A stretch of DNA of 64,000 nucleotides from Plantago major (GCA_026545765.1 CM048842.1:33300370-33364369), one strand, 5' to 3'. Counted from the first letter of the stretch, positions 1 through 10,892 are shown. Translations and numbers: made by a program. Notes: generated by a model from the letters alone, not told the origin.

Positions 1-870
1 TTTTACTTGTGCATATAAGCTAGCTAAACGCCCATAAAGAATGCAACCGGAAAAGAAAGGTTACTAGTTGAAGGAAAAACCGTGTGCAGTCTATTAAGAA
101 ATCGAAGCCAGAATGACCGGCCTAAGAGGGTGAAAATGATAAGAGGGGCAATTTGCTGAGAAACAATAAATTCTTGAAAATGAATCAGGTAAAGTGGCTA
201 TCTGCTTCCCTGCAAGGGAAGGCAATGAACAGTGGCAATATGAAGCAGCCATAACAAACAGTTATGTAATGTAGTCCCTTGAAACATGTGAATATAAACA
301 AAAGCTAGTGTAATAAATGCTCCATACTGCTGCAAATACTTAATGACAGAAAATAACTGAACTATCTATCTGGTAGAACAATGAATATGAAACTAACTAA
401 CCACACAGGCAAAAGGGAAATAAGAGAAGAATTACAGCTATGCGGCTATGAAAAATTAATTCAAGTGTAACCACCCGACCACTGTACCAATACAATTACT
501 TTCCCACGCACTTTGTCCTCACTCGTGCGCGAATGAGTAGAATAACATTGTTCTAAAGCAAATAGATGTATTTCCGAGAAGAAAGGTGCACTCATTGGTA
601 TTAGTAGTGTTGTCAGTCTTTTAATCTCTCTGAACTTGGGCCATTACAATAAGAGTGAAATAGTAGTAAAGAATACTTATAACTAAATAACAAGACAGGC
701 AAAAAGGGGAGAAGCAGAATTATTGCAATTGCAGGAAGAGCTAGGAAAGGTACTGATAACAATTATTGAGAAATAATGAAGACTTTTCAGAATAGCAGTA
801 CAATAAAGAAGAAGTAAAAGCAGAGCCAAGAAACAGGGGAAAGAAAGAATGAATGAATAAAAATAAAGAC
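1..870 (-). other. Presumed intron 1 of BTB/NPH3-like gene; no coding signal
   Basis: AT-rich sequence with no convincing open frame on either strand. It follows the splice donor at 870 (minus strand) of the exon below, so the simplest reading is that it is intron sequence of a gene whose next exon lies off the left edge. No repeat or transposon end was recognised in it. Confidence 0.35.
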
Positions 871-933
871 CTTGTTAACAATGAAGGTGTGTTCACCATT
901 GACGTCAACTTGAAGAAGAGAAGTTGCATACAT
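871..933 (-). CDS. First coding exon of a BTB/POZ (NPH3-type) protein, partial gene
   Basis: On the minus strand an ATG at 933 opens 21 codons, MYATSLLQVDVNGEHTFIVNK split before the end by no stop, and then reaches AAG followed by a GT donor (869-870). The stretch LQVDVNGEHTFIVNK resembles the start of the BTB domain in the plant NPH3-family subgroup typified by Arabidopsis At3g22104, where a short first exon ends close to this point (recalled, not aligned). NPH3-type proteins are usually substrate adaptors of CUL3 ubiquitin ligases, several acting in phototropin signalling. Upstream, 934-1300 is pyrimidine-rich on the minus strand, as expected for a 5' untranslated leader. The remainder of the gene would lie to the left of the window. 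The longer plus-strand open frame over 924-1181 is probably the shadow of this leader. Confidence 0.5.
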
Positions 934-1300
934 TATTTGGAAAAGAAGCAGATGAAAATGGTAACAGAAAGAGAAGAGTGTTGTTGTTATATGAGCTAAG
1001 AGGGTTTGTGGGGAAACCAACAAAAAGAAAGAAAATGGGTGCGATTGAGATTAGACCATATTCTGAAACGGCGAAAAAGGACAAGCACAAAAGGTCATTT
1101 CTTGGGTTCGCCAAAAATGCTTGTTTAGATAAATTGATGGATTCAGGTCGTAGTAGTAGAAGAAGAAGCAGCAGCTATTAGTACTATTTAAGTGTGGTTT
1201 TTCTCGACTGGGTTTTGTGTGATGAGAGAGACAAGAGTGAGACTGAAGCAACAAGTTTCGTGGAAGAACAGACACTTGCTAAATACCCATTTTCAAATCA
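934..1300 (-). promoter_or_regulatory. Probable 5' leader of the BTB/NPH3-like gene
   Basis: The minus strand is rich in CT runs (CTTCTTCTTC, TCTCTCTC) and ends in the ATG at 933. This composition is usual for plant 5' untranslated regions. A plus-strand frame also crosses the region, rich in Lys/Arg/Ser, but has no ATG near its start and no recognisable family. Confidence 0.3.
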
Positions 1301-1398
1301 TTCTTAATTGGATACTACTTCCTTGTCCTCATAATAGGTTCTAGTTTGATTTATTAGTCAACAAAATAAGGAAATTGGTTGAATGGAATAGAAAAATA

Positions 1399-1576
1399 CT
1401 CCCTCCGTCCCGCTAAAATAGTTCACGATCTTTTCGGCATTATTTTTAAGACGATCAATAGTTTATTGTTTGTTGGTTGAGAAAGAAATGATAAAAAATA
1501 AAGAAAGTATAAAAAATTAGAGGGAGAAATCATAACAAATGAAAAAAGTATAAGATAGTGGCGTTATGGGAATTAC
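1399..1576. mobile_element. Degenerate Stowaway-like MITE
   Basis: A left end CTCCCTCCGTCCCGC directly follows a TA dinucleotide (1397-1398), the classic Stowaway (Tc1/mariner MITE) terminus. The interior is AT-rich and non-coding. The right terminus around 1560-1576 is only weakly complementary to the left one, so the element is decayed or truncated there and the right boundary is approximate. Confidence 0.5.
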
Positions 1577-2891
1577 TTTTTTAATATATCAGGAAGTTGC
1601 CTAAATCAGTGGACGTTGGACAAATGGATGGCTGGAAGATGGAGAGTGGGAAACGAGGGACTATTCTACGAGAATTTCAAGGATGACAAGGGTTTTAGAA
1701 ACCGACTCAAGAATGAAGGTAGTACCCTCTACAAATTCGAGTTTACGAGGGAAGGAGACCGATTTAACATGGGAGTGAAGTATTTGAATACCGACCCAAG
1801 CTTCGTAGAAGGTTGGCTAACTACTCACACTGATGAAGGTCAGGGGTCCCACCCCGACAACTGAGTCACCAATAAACAGGGGTCGAGCTATAAGACCTAA
1901 AACAATCGTTTATTGGAAGGCAACCCAAGGTCACGTTTAATTAACGCACATGCATTCGCATTTAATTTTCATTTTTCTCGATTTCCGCACCAAAAATCTT
2001 TTCAAAAAACTTTTTAAATCTTTTCAAATTTCTTAATTTATTAATTAGGATCATAATTGCATTTCAAAAACGAAAAAACAAAAAGAATCGAAAAAATGCA
2101 AAAATTCGCGAAAGGAGAATCAGTGAGCTGCTCTTCCCCAAATAAACTCCCAAAAACATTTTTTAGCTCCTTCACTTCATTTTTCTCTCAAAATTCTTCA
2201 TTTGCTCTATAATTTTTATCATATCCATTGCATTAGTAGCTTGCCCATCCATCAACAACACCAGGTAAGTGATCTTTACTCATCATTATCTTCATTACAT
2301 CTTCAATTTCAAGTTTCTATCTTTCACCTTTTCGCTTGCACTTTCTTCTTGCTTCTCAAGTGCTATGCAATTATATGCTTCAATTGATTGAATTGATTAT
2401 GTTTGGGATATGTGATAACATGATTACTTCTAGTATTCACTCTATTAACACTTGCTTTGGTAGAAATTTGACAAATTGATTGAGAATTTGAGGGTTTTTG
2501 TTCTTGCTCACCATGTGCTCGATAAAATGTCTCAATAGAACAAATCCCCTTGTCGACCCTTTTCTCCTTCGATTACATGCTCACATGATCTTTACTTGAT
2601 GAATTATGCTTACAAAACATGTTTGCATCGTTGTTTGCTCATATGATGGAATCTTCATTGCAATTTACCTTTCAACTTGATGCTTGACATAATTTGAAAA
2701 CTTGAGTTACATGCCTAGTTCTTGCATTATTTTGAAGTGGCTATTGATCTTATTACAAGCTAGATTCTTGCATATGCATTGTACCGCACAATAGGTTTGG
2801 GGAGAAGAAACCTCGATAGATTTGCTTGTAAGCCTTAGAATCGATTTAACTCCAAACATTCTATCTCACACACTTTTTTAACCTAGGTACC
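1577..2891 (+). repeat. Decayed Ty3/gypsy (Athila-like) internal region, copy A
   Basis: An open stretch at 1616-1863 encodes WMAGRWRVGNEGLFYENF and about 60 further residues of no recognised family. It is followed near 1880-1930 by GTCGAGC...GGAAGGCAACCC, a sequence typically found just downstream of pol in Athila/Ogre-type gypsy elements. The remaining kilobase to 2890 is AT-rich and non-coding, with AATAGGTTTGGGGAGAAG at about 2791. Together with the ORF that follows, this looks like the part between pol and the 3' LTR of such an element. No pol domain is present in the window. Confidence 0.45.
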
Positions 2892-4105
2892 ATGGGAAGA
2901 AATCAAGGAGGAAAAGACGTTGGGGAACCAAGCACCAAGAGGGCTAATAAGGGAAAGCAAGCGACATCGGCAACCCTTTCGAGCAAGGCTAAGAGTTGGC
3001 TATTAGTCAGTAGCGATCGAGGAGTAACTCCCGAGAGGAATATAGACATTTGATGGGGAATGAACCATGCTCTAAATTGGATACATGACATCTTGAGCCT
3101 CTATGCTTGGGGAACCTACACCACCATTCTCAAAGGGTATGACATAGAGGTAGTCCGGGAATTCTATGCGGAACACTTCCAACTCAAGATCGACAAGCCG
3201 GAGGACTCACTTCTAGATCATCCTATCACCATCCGAGGGGTGGAGTTCATGTTTGGACCAGGAGTTATCAACGACTATATCAATATCCTCGAGGAGCATA
3301 TATCCAAGGTGTATTCAAGGAACCGGCGTACCACAGGTTGAAATAGCATGATATCCTACTAAACATCCCAAGGGTACTACTAGGAGAAAGATTTAGAGGG
3401 GATGTCGTAGGAATATCTATTCCGAAGGCTACACTCAACGAAAGGGCGAGGTTTTTGATGCACTTTGTAGAGACCAACTTGAAGCCAACTCTACATCACG
3501 AAGAACTTAAGGATGACGTATCCACACTTGTCTACGCGATCATGGAGGTCACTACATTGATGTTGGAAGAACTATTATGAAGGATATGCAATTAGTGAAG
3601 AAGAACAAAAGGAGGAATTACCCTTTCCCGGTCTCATCACGGCAATATGCGAGAAGAACGGGGTTCCTACTAGTGAGTTGGGATATGCTCAACTCATAGA
3701 ACCTTTGATGAAAAGAGGACTAACCTCCTCCTAGAAATCCACGAGAAGGCAACCAAAGCGAGAAGGAGAGAAGTAGCAAACCCACCACAAGGCACTTTCA
3801 ACATGAACTCGTTCAACGAGTTTGTGAACAACTACCAGATAGGGAGCCAATATAACGTGCGAAGGAGGAATGAAATGAATGATATGGGCCAGAGGATGGA
3901 CTGGAACGACCATGTGTCCTACCTACATAACTACCAACAAATCTCTTTCCATCAGGAGAATACCGAAGGGTATGGTCACTATGAATACCTGCCATACTAT
4001 CCACCACAACAACTCTACCCACCTCCCGGAGTCGATCCATCGCAGCACTATCAAGGCTACCAAGGATTTTATCCTTTGCCGCCTCTTGGAGGATCCTCTT
4101 CCTGA
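2892..4105 (+). pseudogene. Broken putative plant transposon protein ORF (PF20167-like)
   Basis: An ATG at 2892 (MGRNQGGKDVGEPSTKRANK) opens a frame that stops at about 3054. Further open pieces follow at 3060-3341, about 3350-3720 and 3803-4105 in shifted frames. Pieces such as VVREFYAEHF...ITIRGVEF.FGPGVINDY match the pattern of the putative plant transposon protein domain often found in Athila-like gypsy elements (VREFYAN...V.GK.V.FS...IN). The last piece is rich in Tyr, Gln and Pro (YYPPQQLYPPPGVDPSQHYQ) and ends in Ser residues at the stop. At least three frame breaks make it a pseudogene. A closely related C-terminal piece recurs at 9150-9260. Confidence 0.5.
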
Positions 4106-4108
4106 AGC

Positions 4109-4490
4109 AGCACCTGAATGGAGAACACAACACCGAGAGGGAAGGATCTTTTCTTTTTCTTCTTTACTTTCCTAGTTTCCTTATCTACTCTCTACTAGGT
4201 TTGGGGGAAGAATTTGATTTGACTACTACTTGCTAAATTACTCGGTCTGTAATAACCTTTAAATATTCGCACTTAAATAATCTGTAGTTTAATTTACGTC
4301 TAAGAACTAAATTTATCTTTATTACGTCTAGGGTTATTTGCTTTTTGAAAAGAAGAAAGATCTGTGATAAGAGAGTACTTAGTATAAAGTATGACTAGAT
4401 AAGGGGTAGTAGATTTGTTTTCGTGCTTCACTACTTACGGAATATATGCTCTGACCTACCCCGACCCATGCTACTTTGATGAGTGAGTGT
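4109..4490 (+). repeat. 3' non-coding part of gypsy-like copy A
   Basis: Non-coding sequence beginning with CTACTAGGTTTGGGGGAAG near 4192. It matches 9330-9525 followed by 16782-16905, which is how the second copy (B) and its later insertion were recognised. Both share words such as GTATAAAGTATGACTAGATA. It is interrupted at 4491 by a CACTA transposon. Confidence 0.55.
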
Positions 4491-6891
4491 CACTACAAAA
4501 AAAAAAAATAGGTGTATAGCGACGGATCCATCGCTAAATCCGTAGCGACAGATAACAATCCCGTCGTCTTTTTGTTCATCATAATGCTCCTAACGACGGA
4601 TAAACTATCTGTCGCTAAATAATGACGAATTTAGCGACTGATAGACTGTTGACTTTTTAGAGACGGATATTATCCGTCTCTAAAAAGTCGTTTTTTCTCT
4701 TTTTTTTAAATCAAAATCTGCTCTATATCCGTCTCTAAAAAGTCATTTTTTCTCTTTTTTTTAAATCAAAATCTGCTCTATTTAGCGACGGATAATTATC
4801 CGTCGCTAAATAGAGACGGAATTGGCGATGGATTATGTTTTTCCGTCACTAATTTTCCATATTACTATTTTTTTTAATTTTGATGCCTATTTTCATATTT
4901 CACCCGTTTCACAAATATAATGTCCGATAATTAAGCTCAAAGTAATTAAACTGTATTAATTAACAAAAAATATTCGACGAATACAAATTATCCATAATGA
5001 AATTAAATATCCGTACATAAGCTAAAACAAGAGGTCAAGTGGTAGAAAAACAGAAGTCCAAAATGAAATATATTGGAGAAGCATAACAAAAATGTATCAA
5101 GGCTAAGAAGATGTCGTTTTCTTCTTGAATTGACAGCTCCCGAATGTCGATCCTCCTCACCACCTCAGCCTGAAATTGTAAAGTGCATACCATGAGTTAT
5201 GGATGAAAAATTACGCATACTACACAAATGATGACTAACATATCACCCACATATAGTGGCTAACATACCACTCATATTGTCCTAAAAGCAGCTAAGACAA
5301 TGGTGACTAACATATCACCCAAGTTCAGTCTCAAATAAGATACGAATATATACACTAACCTCTAGTGATTCCGTTTATATTCAAGCATGTGATGTACATT
5401 TGCAAATAATCGAAAGTTTATCATCCTCTCAATGGTCATGTCAAAATCCTCATCATCCATTTCTTTTCCAACATTAGTTTTAGCCATGTTTGCATCTTCG
5501 TCGGCCTTCATTTCTGCCTTCAATGCTCTATCCGCCGCTAAAGTATCTGTGCTTCGCAATTTCTACATACATAAAAAAAAGCCGAGGTTAAAAATTAATT
5601 GTGCTAAGTTAACTACAAAATACAGTTTACATGTTAGATATGAAATCACTACTAAGAAAGACGAAGTATACTTAATCGGCAGAACTCCAATGAATCGGGT
5701 GGAGGCGGCAATGGTGTAGGCGACGGTGGAGGAGGTGACGAAGGTGGAGAAGTCATCCTTGAAGATATAATAACAGCTTTCATATTGTAGATTAAAATAG
5801 TTGCAATTCACAACAAGTCAATACGAGCAAATTATACTACAACCAATTTCAATTCCTGGCTATAATTGCATTGTTAATTATAATACGTTCTAAATTTCAT
5901 GAATTACATGCATTTTACGTTTAAAGTTTTTTTTTATAAATTTTAAATTTCCATTACAATTACAAATTATAAATTAAAACAGTAGTAACTCTTTCTAAGT
6001 TAATACGAGCAAATTATACTACAACCACCAAAATCACTAAATGGTCTCTAAAAACTCAACCAAATCTCACTAATCCTACTACACATATGAAAATATCAAA
6101 TTAAATACCAAACATACTTACAAACATTTTAACATGATACTAACAAATTCAAATTGACCTAAATCTATCAATTGAACAACCTCAAGCTTAACCCACTACT
6201 TAATATAAGCTAAACTAGCTAGTACAAACTTCTAAAAACATACAATTGTTCGAAATTAGCAAAAATCCCAAATTTAACAAAGTAAGGGTTTTAGACTAAT
6301 ACCTTCAATTACGGGAAAAATAGCCGAAGAAAGATGAAATTGAATGGCCACCCGAGTTCCTTGTTCCACGAGCTTCGAAAAGAGTCCATGATTGGCCGGA
6401 TTGGTGGAGTTTTGATCGGTGTTCAAGGTTGGGGGAAATTCGCGAGTTTGGGGAAGAAAGGAGAAGCAGAACAGAAATGAGGAAGAAGAGGGTTGCTGCC
6501 CGTTTTTAGTTACAGATGACGGATAGCTTTATCCATCGCTAGATAGCGACGGATAAATCTAGCGATGGATAAAGCTATCCATCGTTAGATTTTATTTATT
6601 TTTAATTTTAATTTCTTTTTTAATGAAGGATAGCCTATCCGTCGTTAAATTACTATTTTATTTTTTTTAGAACTCAATAGTCAACAAAAAAATAGCGACG
6701 GATAGTCTATCGACTATCCGTCGCTATTTAGAGACGGATAGAATAATCTGTCTCTAAATAGAATTCGTCGCTAAATAGCGACGGATACAACGACGGATAG
6801 AGCAAAACGCTCTCTCCGTCGCTAAAGATAACCGATTAATCAAAATAGTCTATCTGTCGCCTTTCCGCTAAATGGCAGATTTCTTGTAGTG
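4491..6891 (-). mobile_element. Non-autonomous CACTA (En/Spm) transposon, 2.4 kb
   Basis: The left end is CACTACAAAAAA (4491) and the right end TTTCTTGTAGTG (to 6891). The flanks are TGT (4488-4490) and TGT (6892-6894), the 3-bp target duplication expected for CACTA elements. Both ends hold many subterminal copies of GCGACGGATA and its complement TATCCGTCGC (about 4515-4830 and 6510-6830). The same repeats mark the larger CACTA at 52052-60026. The homologous undisturbed site is seen in copy B near 16905. Only fragments of coding sequence remain inside, so it cannot make a transposase. Orientation is given as minus because its internal repeats and ORF remnant run opposite to those of the larger element. 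Confidence 0.88.
5130..5770 (-). pseudogene. Remnant ORF pieces inside the small CACTA
   Basis: On the minus strand 5362-5559 encodes an acidic, Met- and Lys-rich piece (DEDANMAKTNVGKEMDDEDF) ending YKRNH. A second piece near 5110-5165 reads RRIDIRELSIQEENDIF. The fragments look like the 3' part of a CACTA second ORF, but I could not match them to a named family. Between them, 5220-5330 carries GACTAACATATCACCC and GGCTAACATACCAC words, which are the complement of the tandem array at 57925-58420 in the large CACTA. Confidence 0.4.
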
Positions 6892-8175
6892 TGTGCTTGC
6901 TGGACTAATAAAAGTCTTGTGTACAATTGTGTGAACACTACTACCCATGAGTCTTTATATGTTATCAGCACGAACGTGATTTGTGGTACTCACCTCTGAT
7001 TTGAAACCTTTGACTTAATACATTTCACTAGCCCCTCTGAAAGCTTTTTGAGCCTTTATGAAACTCCACCATATATATCACATACATGCTTCACATAAGC
7101 GGTCTCAGCTATCCACCGCCAAGCTTAAACGAAGAAATGATGCAACGAGTTCCAAAGAATGGAGGAGAGTCATGTTTTAATTTGACCATGATTGAGAATT
7201 GGTTTGGGGGAAAGTAGAGAAGAAAACCCTGATCCTAGTTCGAAAATTTGGTTTGGGGGAGAAGTGGAAGATGAACATCATCGAAAGGTAACTTTTCTTG
7301 CCCTACTTATGCATTACCAGTGCTAAAAATCACTAGCTCTTGCTCCAAAAATAAAAAAATAAAAGTACCGAAAAAAACAAAGGTACAAAAGTCTCGGAGT
7401 GGATATGTGGTTCTTGTGATCACCGTTTTCATGTTGGGCATGTTACAGATACTACCCACATACCAGTGTGGCCCTAACAAGCTACATGTCCGTGAGGGTT
7501 GATGGCATGTATACCAAACCAACACGCACAAAAGTGCGTAATTCGGTAAAACAGACACTATATCAAAAAATGTAGAGACTAAAAGAGCCCAATGATGGCC
7601 AACCAAAAAACATACGAGTCGATAATCGACTACAAAAAATAGTATGCAAAAAAAGAAAAAGAAAAAATAAAGGAGCAATTAGTCTATGTGTGAAGCAACC
7701 GATGAAGTAGATATAATGATGAAGGAGAAGATGGTGAATTATCATTGAAAGAAGACGAAGTTGAAAGAAGAAACTCGGTGTCCAAAAGGATAAGTCCCCC
7801 TGAAGTCACCTTAACTTTGCCTTACTCATGTTTTGATGATGCTTAGCCAATATTCCTCTATATTATCCGTCCTCTTTTACTTACCGAGCCAACCTGAGTA
7901 CTACTTTGATTTGTGTATTGACTAGTGGGAGTAGGATTGCATAACATTGCCACGAGGCAATGATCTTAAATACACCTAAAAGGACAATGGGTTACGTTTA
8001 TGACCACTGGTTGTAATGAGAGATGCTTACTTGTTATATATATGTTGTGGAGTCGTAGAGGTCTGAGTTGAAACTAAGTGAGCCAGTGGAGTATGAAACC
8101 CTAGAGACTAGCTGCTTATCTATGTCACGGTTTATGCTCTTTACGCATGTCATAGTCACTTCTTATTTATCGTTA
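6892..8175 (+). repeat. 3' non-coding part of gypsy-like copy A, continued
   Basis: This continues the host element after the CACTA. It matches 16905-17020, 18598-19300 and 21840-22265 in copy B: shared words include TTATGTTATCAGCACGAA, CCCCTCTGAAAGCTTTTTGA and GGATAAGTCCCCCTGAAGT. Short runs of the TTTGGGGGA type recur (about 7203 and 7252). The open frames over 7307-7745 are AT-rich, low complexity and not conserved between copies, so I do not call them genes. The copy is cut at about 8175, where copy B goes on to its polypurine tract and LTR. Confidence 0.6.
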
Positions 8176-8411
8176 GGGTGAATTACATTTGCCCCCCCTA
8201 ATAAATTTTCTAATAACATCGCGGTCCCTGACATTTAAAGAATAACATATTATTTCATACAATTGTACATAAATTACAAACCAATCCAAATCCGTCACCC
8301 CTTTCCATCGTTTTACCTCAGAATTCTTGTAGTATATAATCACGATTTACGTCTAAGAATTATTCCATTAATATACGTCATACAATAGAAAGATAGCTAC
8401 TCATAGTATTG
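8176..8411 (+). mobile_element. Left end of a long-TIR transposon, truncated
   Basis: GGGTGAATTACATTTG at 8176, then CCCCCTAATAAATTTTCTAATAACAT, closely repeats the left terminus of the complete element at 17127. The matching right terminus is absent; the sequence instead runs into an inverted LTR. This looks like the left end of an insertion in copy A whose other end was lost in a later rearrangement. Confidence 0.5.
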
Positions 8412-9149
8412 TTTGACAGACAGGAATCAAAAACAGTAAAGAAGAAGAAGAAAAGAGAAGCTTAGTCTTTAATGTCTTTGTGCTGCTTCTAGGGTTTCCT
8501 CCTTCTTGTTGTCTGACGGCTAGGGTTTTGGGGTTTCACTTCCCCGATGACTGGTTCTTTCTCAGGAGAGCTGCCTTGAAAGCGGTGAATGATTATGAGA
8601 CCCCAAGGGTCTTATTTATACTGTGAGAAGAGGGTTCTGGACACCACTTATGTATAAGGAAGGTTGACAGGCGGGCTTTAGCCAAACAGGCCAGGAAAAG
8701 CCTGATTCTAGAAAATTCTTCATGACTGCGGCCGCAGAAGGCCTACTGTGCCCCCCTCCCCTTGGGGCCGCAGTCATGTGGTCTCCCTAGGTTTCTGTCT
8801 ATTTTCTCTGTTCTTCAATTTCGGGCTTCGTAAATTTGTTTCCTCGAAAAGTGGTCTCTACAATATTGTAGCATCTTCAATTATCTTCACATTGGTTGTT
8901 CACATGACAAGTTTTGACACCTCGAACCCCATGCAACGGCCAAATCAGCGTATTTTCTTATTTTCCTCGATTTCGCCTAAATATGACGTTTTGGCACCGA
9001 AAATCGTGCAATTCCTCAAAAACGCGATCATGACCTACAAAATATGCAAGAAGTTGGTAATTGGCCATAATATGATGTAAATATTGCATCTTGGGTAAAA
9101 AAACGAAAGTCTAAAAGCATGCAAAATCGCACATTTCATTGTCACATCA
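8412..9149 (-). mobile_element. Gypsy-like LTR in inverted orientation
   Basis: Read on the minus strand this begins TGATGTGACAATGAAATG at 9149 and matches the plus-strand LTR at 22321 (TGATGTGACCATGAAATG) over several hundred bases. The match includes a TATA-like GTATAAATAAG followed by GGGGTCTCATAATCA (near 8620). The inner boundary near 8412 is uncertain. The open frame over 8748-9080 is an incidental reading of the LTR: a similar frame appears on the minus strand at 22389-22736. No target duplication could be found, so it may be a solo LTR or one side of a rearranged element. Confidence 0.6.
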
Positions 9150-9525
9150 CTACCCTCAACCACCGTTCCATCCACCACCTGGAGCAGGCCCGAGCCAATA
9201 CTACGGCAGCCTGGATGACTTCTTTACTCCACCTACCGATGGACCTCCATCTTAGAGCATTTCTCCATGGATGCACTTTGCCAGGGAAGTATCTTTTCTT
9301 TTTCTACTTTATTTTCCTAGTTTCTTTTACTTGCTTTTGACTAGGTTTGGGGGAGGATTTGATTTGATAAGTATTTGCTTAACTACTCGCTCTGTAATAT
9401 GATTCGTGACTTTTAATTTCATTCTTACTTTATTTGCCGCATTTACTTTACGCCTAGAATTAAGCTTATCTTTACCTTTTACGTCGAGGGTTACCTACTT
9501 CTGTGAAAAGAAGGAAAATTGTGAT
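9150..9525 (+). repeat. Gypsy-like copy B, left piece
   Basis: Pro/Tyr-rich coding remnant (9150-9260) followed by CTAGGTTTGGGGGAGG and non-coding sequence. It is homologous to about 4000-4350 of copy A. It ends in GTGAT (9521-9525), the target duplication of the LTR element that follows. Confidence 0.55.
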
Positions 9526-9548
9526 TGTTGATACAAGAATATGTCCAT

Positions 9549-9755
9549 GACGTCCTAACCGCTCTATCGGACTACTGTCCTAAGCGGGACGTCCTAACCG
9601 CTCTGTCACGGACTACAGTCCTAAGCGGGACGTCCTAACCGCTCTATCGGACTACTGTCCTAAGCGGGATGTCCTAACCGCTCTGTCACGGACTACAGTC
9701 CTAAGCGGGACGTCCTAACCGCTCTATCGGACTACAGTCCTAAGCGGGACGTCCT
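9549..9755. repeat. Five tandem hairpin-prone units in the 5' LTR
   Basis: Units alternate between a CTATCGGACTACTGTCC form and a CTGTCACGGACTACAGTCC form. Each is bracketed by CCGCT at the left and AGCGG at the right, so each unit could fold into a small stem. The 3' LTR holds six units (about 16072-16310). Confidence 0.85.
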
Positions 9756-9879
9756 AACCAAACCAACCTATTGGGCCATAGACCTATCAAGACATTGGGC
9801 CATGGGCCTAATAGAGAATTGTTGGCACGATCTGAGCCTGACACTTGGCGCGATCTTGTGAGTCCTCCCTTTCTCAAGG

Positions 9880-9900
9880 GAAACCTATAAATATGGACAT
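9880..9900 (+). promoter_or_regulatory. TATA-like promoter of the LTR
   Basis: AACCTATAAATATGGACATA in the 5' LTR; the same motif recurs in the 3' LTR near 16440. The position, upstream of the R/U5 part, fits a retrotransposon promoter. Confidence 0.5.
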
Positions 9901-10221
9901 ATCTTCATGATGCAAAGTAAGTGAAGTCTTCTTCTCAGACTCTTACCTTCCCGACTATTATACAGAGTAGATCATCAGTCTCTCTTGGGTAAAGTCTCGG
10001 ACCGGTTTGACACTTAGCAAACCGGGTCTCGATCTAACCCCCTCCAAGCTACTTGTGCAGGTCCTTACGCATCGCCTCTTACCAGTACGACGGTTCTTAC
10101 GGGCTCTTACTCTTTGGTTCTTACAAGCAAGGTGGTTCTTACTCAAAGGTGGTCTAGGTACTTAGAGTGAAGGAAAGCAAGGGAAATTCATTAAGTGGTT
10201 GGGGGACTTTTACCCTCAACA

Positions 10222-10241
10222 TTTTGGCGCCGTCTGTGGGA
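10222..10241 (+). other. Primer binding site of the gypsy-like element
   Basis: TTTTGGCGCCGTCTGTGGGA immediately follows the CA end of the 5' LTR. TGGCGCCG-type sites are typical of Tat-lineage gypsy elements. Confidence 0.75.
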
Positions 10242-10272
10242 ATCTTTACGAAAACCTCTGTTCTCTAAAGTA

Positions 10273-10892
10273 ATGGCAAGAACAAGAAGGTCTATAAGAA
10301 CCAACGCTACTGCGGTTGGGATGCCCGCCCCAAGTTAAAGAGGCAGAACCAACGCTACTGCGGTTGGGAGAACCGGTTTGGCCTCTTACTCACTACTATT
10401 CAAGGATGCTTTGGTTCTAACAATGCTTAGGCTCCTCAAGATACTCCACCCTTGGCGGTTCCTAGGCAAGCTGAGCCGGCTCAATCTAGAAATGAACACC
10501 ACTCCATTTCGAAAAGATTAGGAGAACAAGTTCAACAGGAAGATCATCGCAACCTTCTTAATAGGAGAACAGTAGCGTCCCGAGGCCAACACAAAAGAAG
10601 TCCGGTCAGGCCTAGGACCGATGAACTAGGTCCTAGTCGCTTTCTCGCTCCTCAGCATAGCGTAAGGGATCACATGGCCAAAAGTATCCCGGTGGTTCAA
10701 ATTGAGGATCTTCCTCCGGATGTAGCAATCAATCCAAGGACTGGTGAGAGGCTTGCCACTGAAGAGATCTACCCCCAACGGAAGGCCTTAGGAGCTCAAA
10801 ACGCTACTCTGGAAAAAATGGTAAAGGCTTATGAGAAATATTACGGTGATACTTGTCCCGAGGGTCATCTGACTAAGTATGAGGGCATTTGA
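10273..10892 (+). pseudogene. Degenerate gag-like region
   Basis: An ATG at 10273 (MARTRRSIRTNATAVGMPAP) is followed by a stop after about 20 codons. A second, longer frame at 10452-10892 gives about 145 residues, including IEDLPPDVAINPRTGER and a C-terminal MVKAYEKYYGD. Position just after the primer site and the basic N-terminus suggest a gag remnant. I did not recognise a zinc knuckle or any known domain, so the assignment rests on position. Confidence 0.4.

Larger units (their letters stand above)
9526..10221 (+). repeat. 5' LTR of the gypsy-like element
   Basis: 696 bp, TG...CA ended, with terminal TGTTGA/TCAACA. It includes five tandem units of about 40 bp (9549-9750) of the form GACGTCCTAACCGCTCT...AGTCCTAAGCGG. 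A TATA-like CTATAAATATGG lies near 9886, a likely promoter. The 3' LTR differs by one extra tandem unit and scattered substitutions, so the insertion is not brand new. Confidence 0.88.

Noticed and set aside
924..1181. Plus-strand frame of 85 codons rich in Lys, Arg and Ser
   Set aside because: It has no ATG near its start, belongs to no known family, and lies over the leader and first exon of the better supported minus-strand gene.
7307..7745. Minus-strand frame of up to 123 codons
   Set aside because: Low-complexity Phe/Leu composition inside the non-coding part of gypsy-like copy A; the matching region of copy B does not keep the frame.
8748..9080. Plus-strand frame of 110 codons with a counterpart at 22389-22736
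   Set aside because: Both are antisense readings of the same LTR; similarity reflects LTR homology, not a conserved protein.
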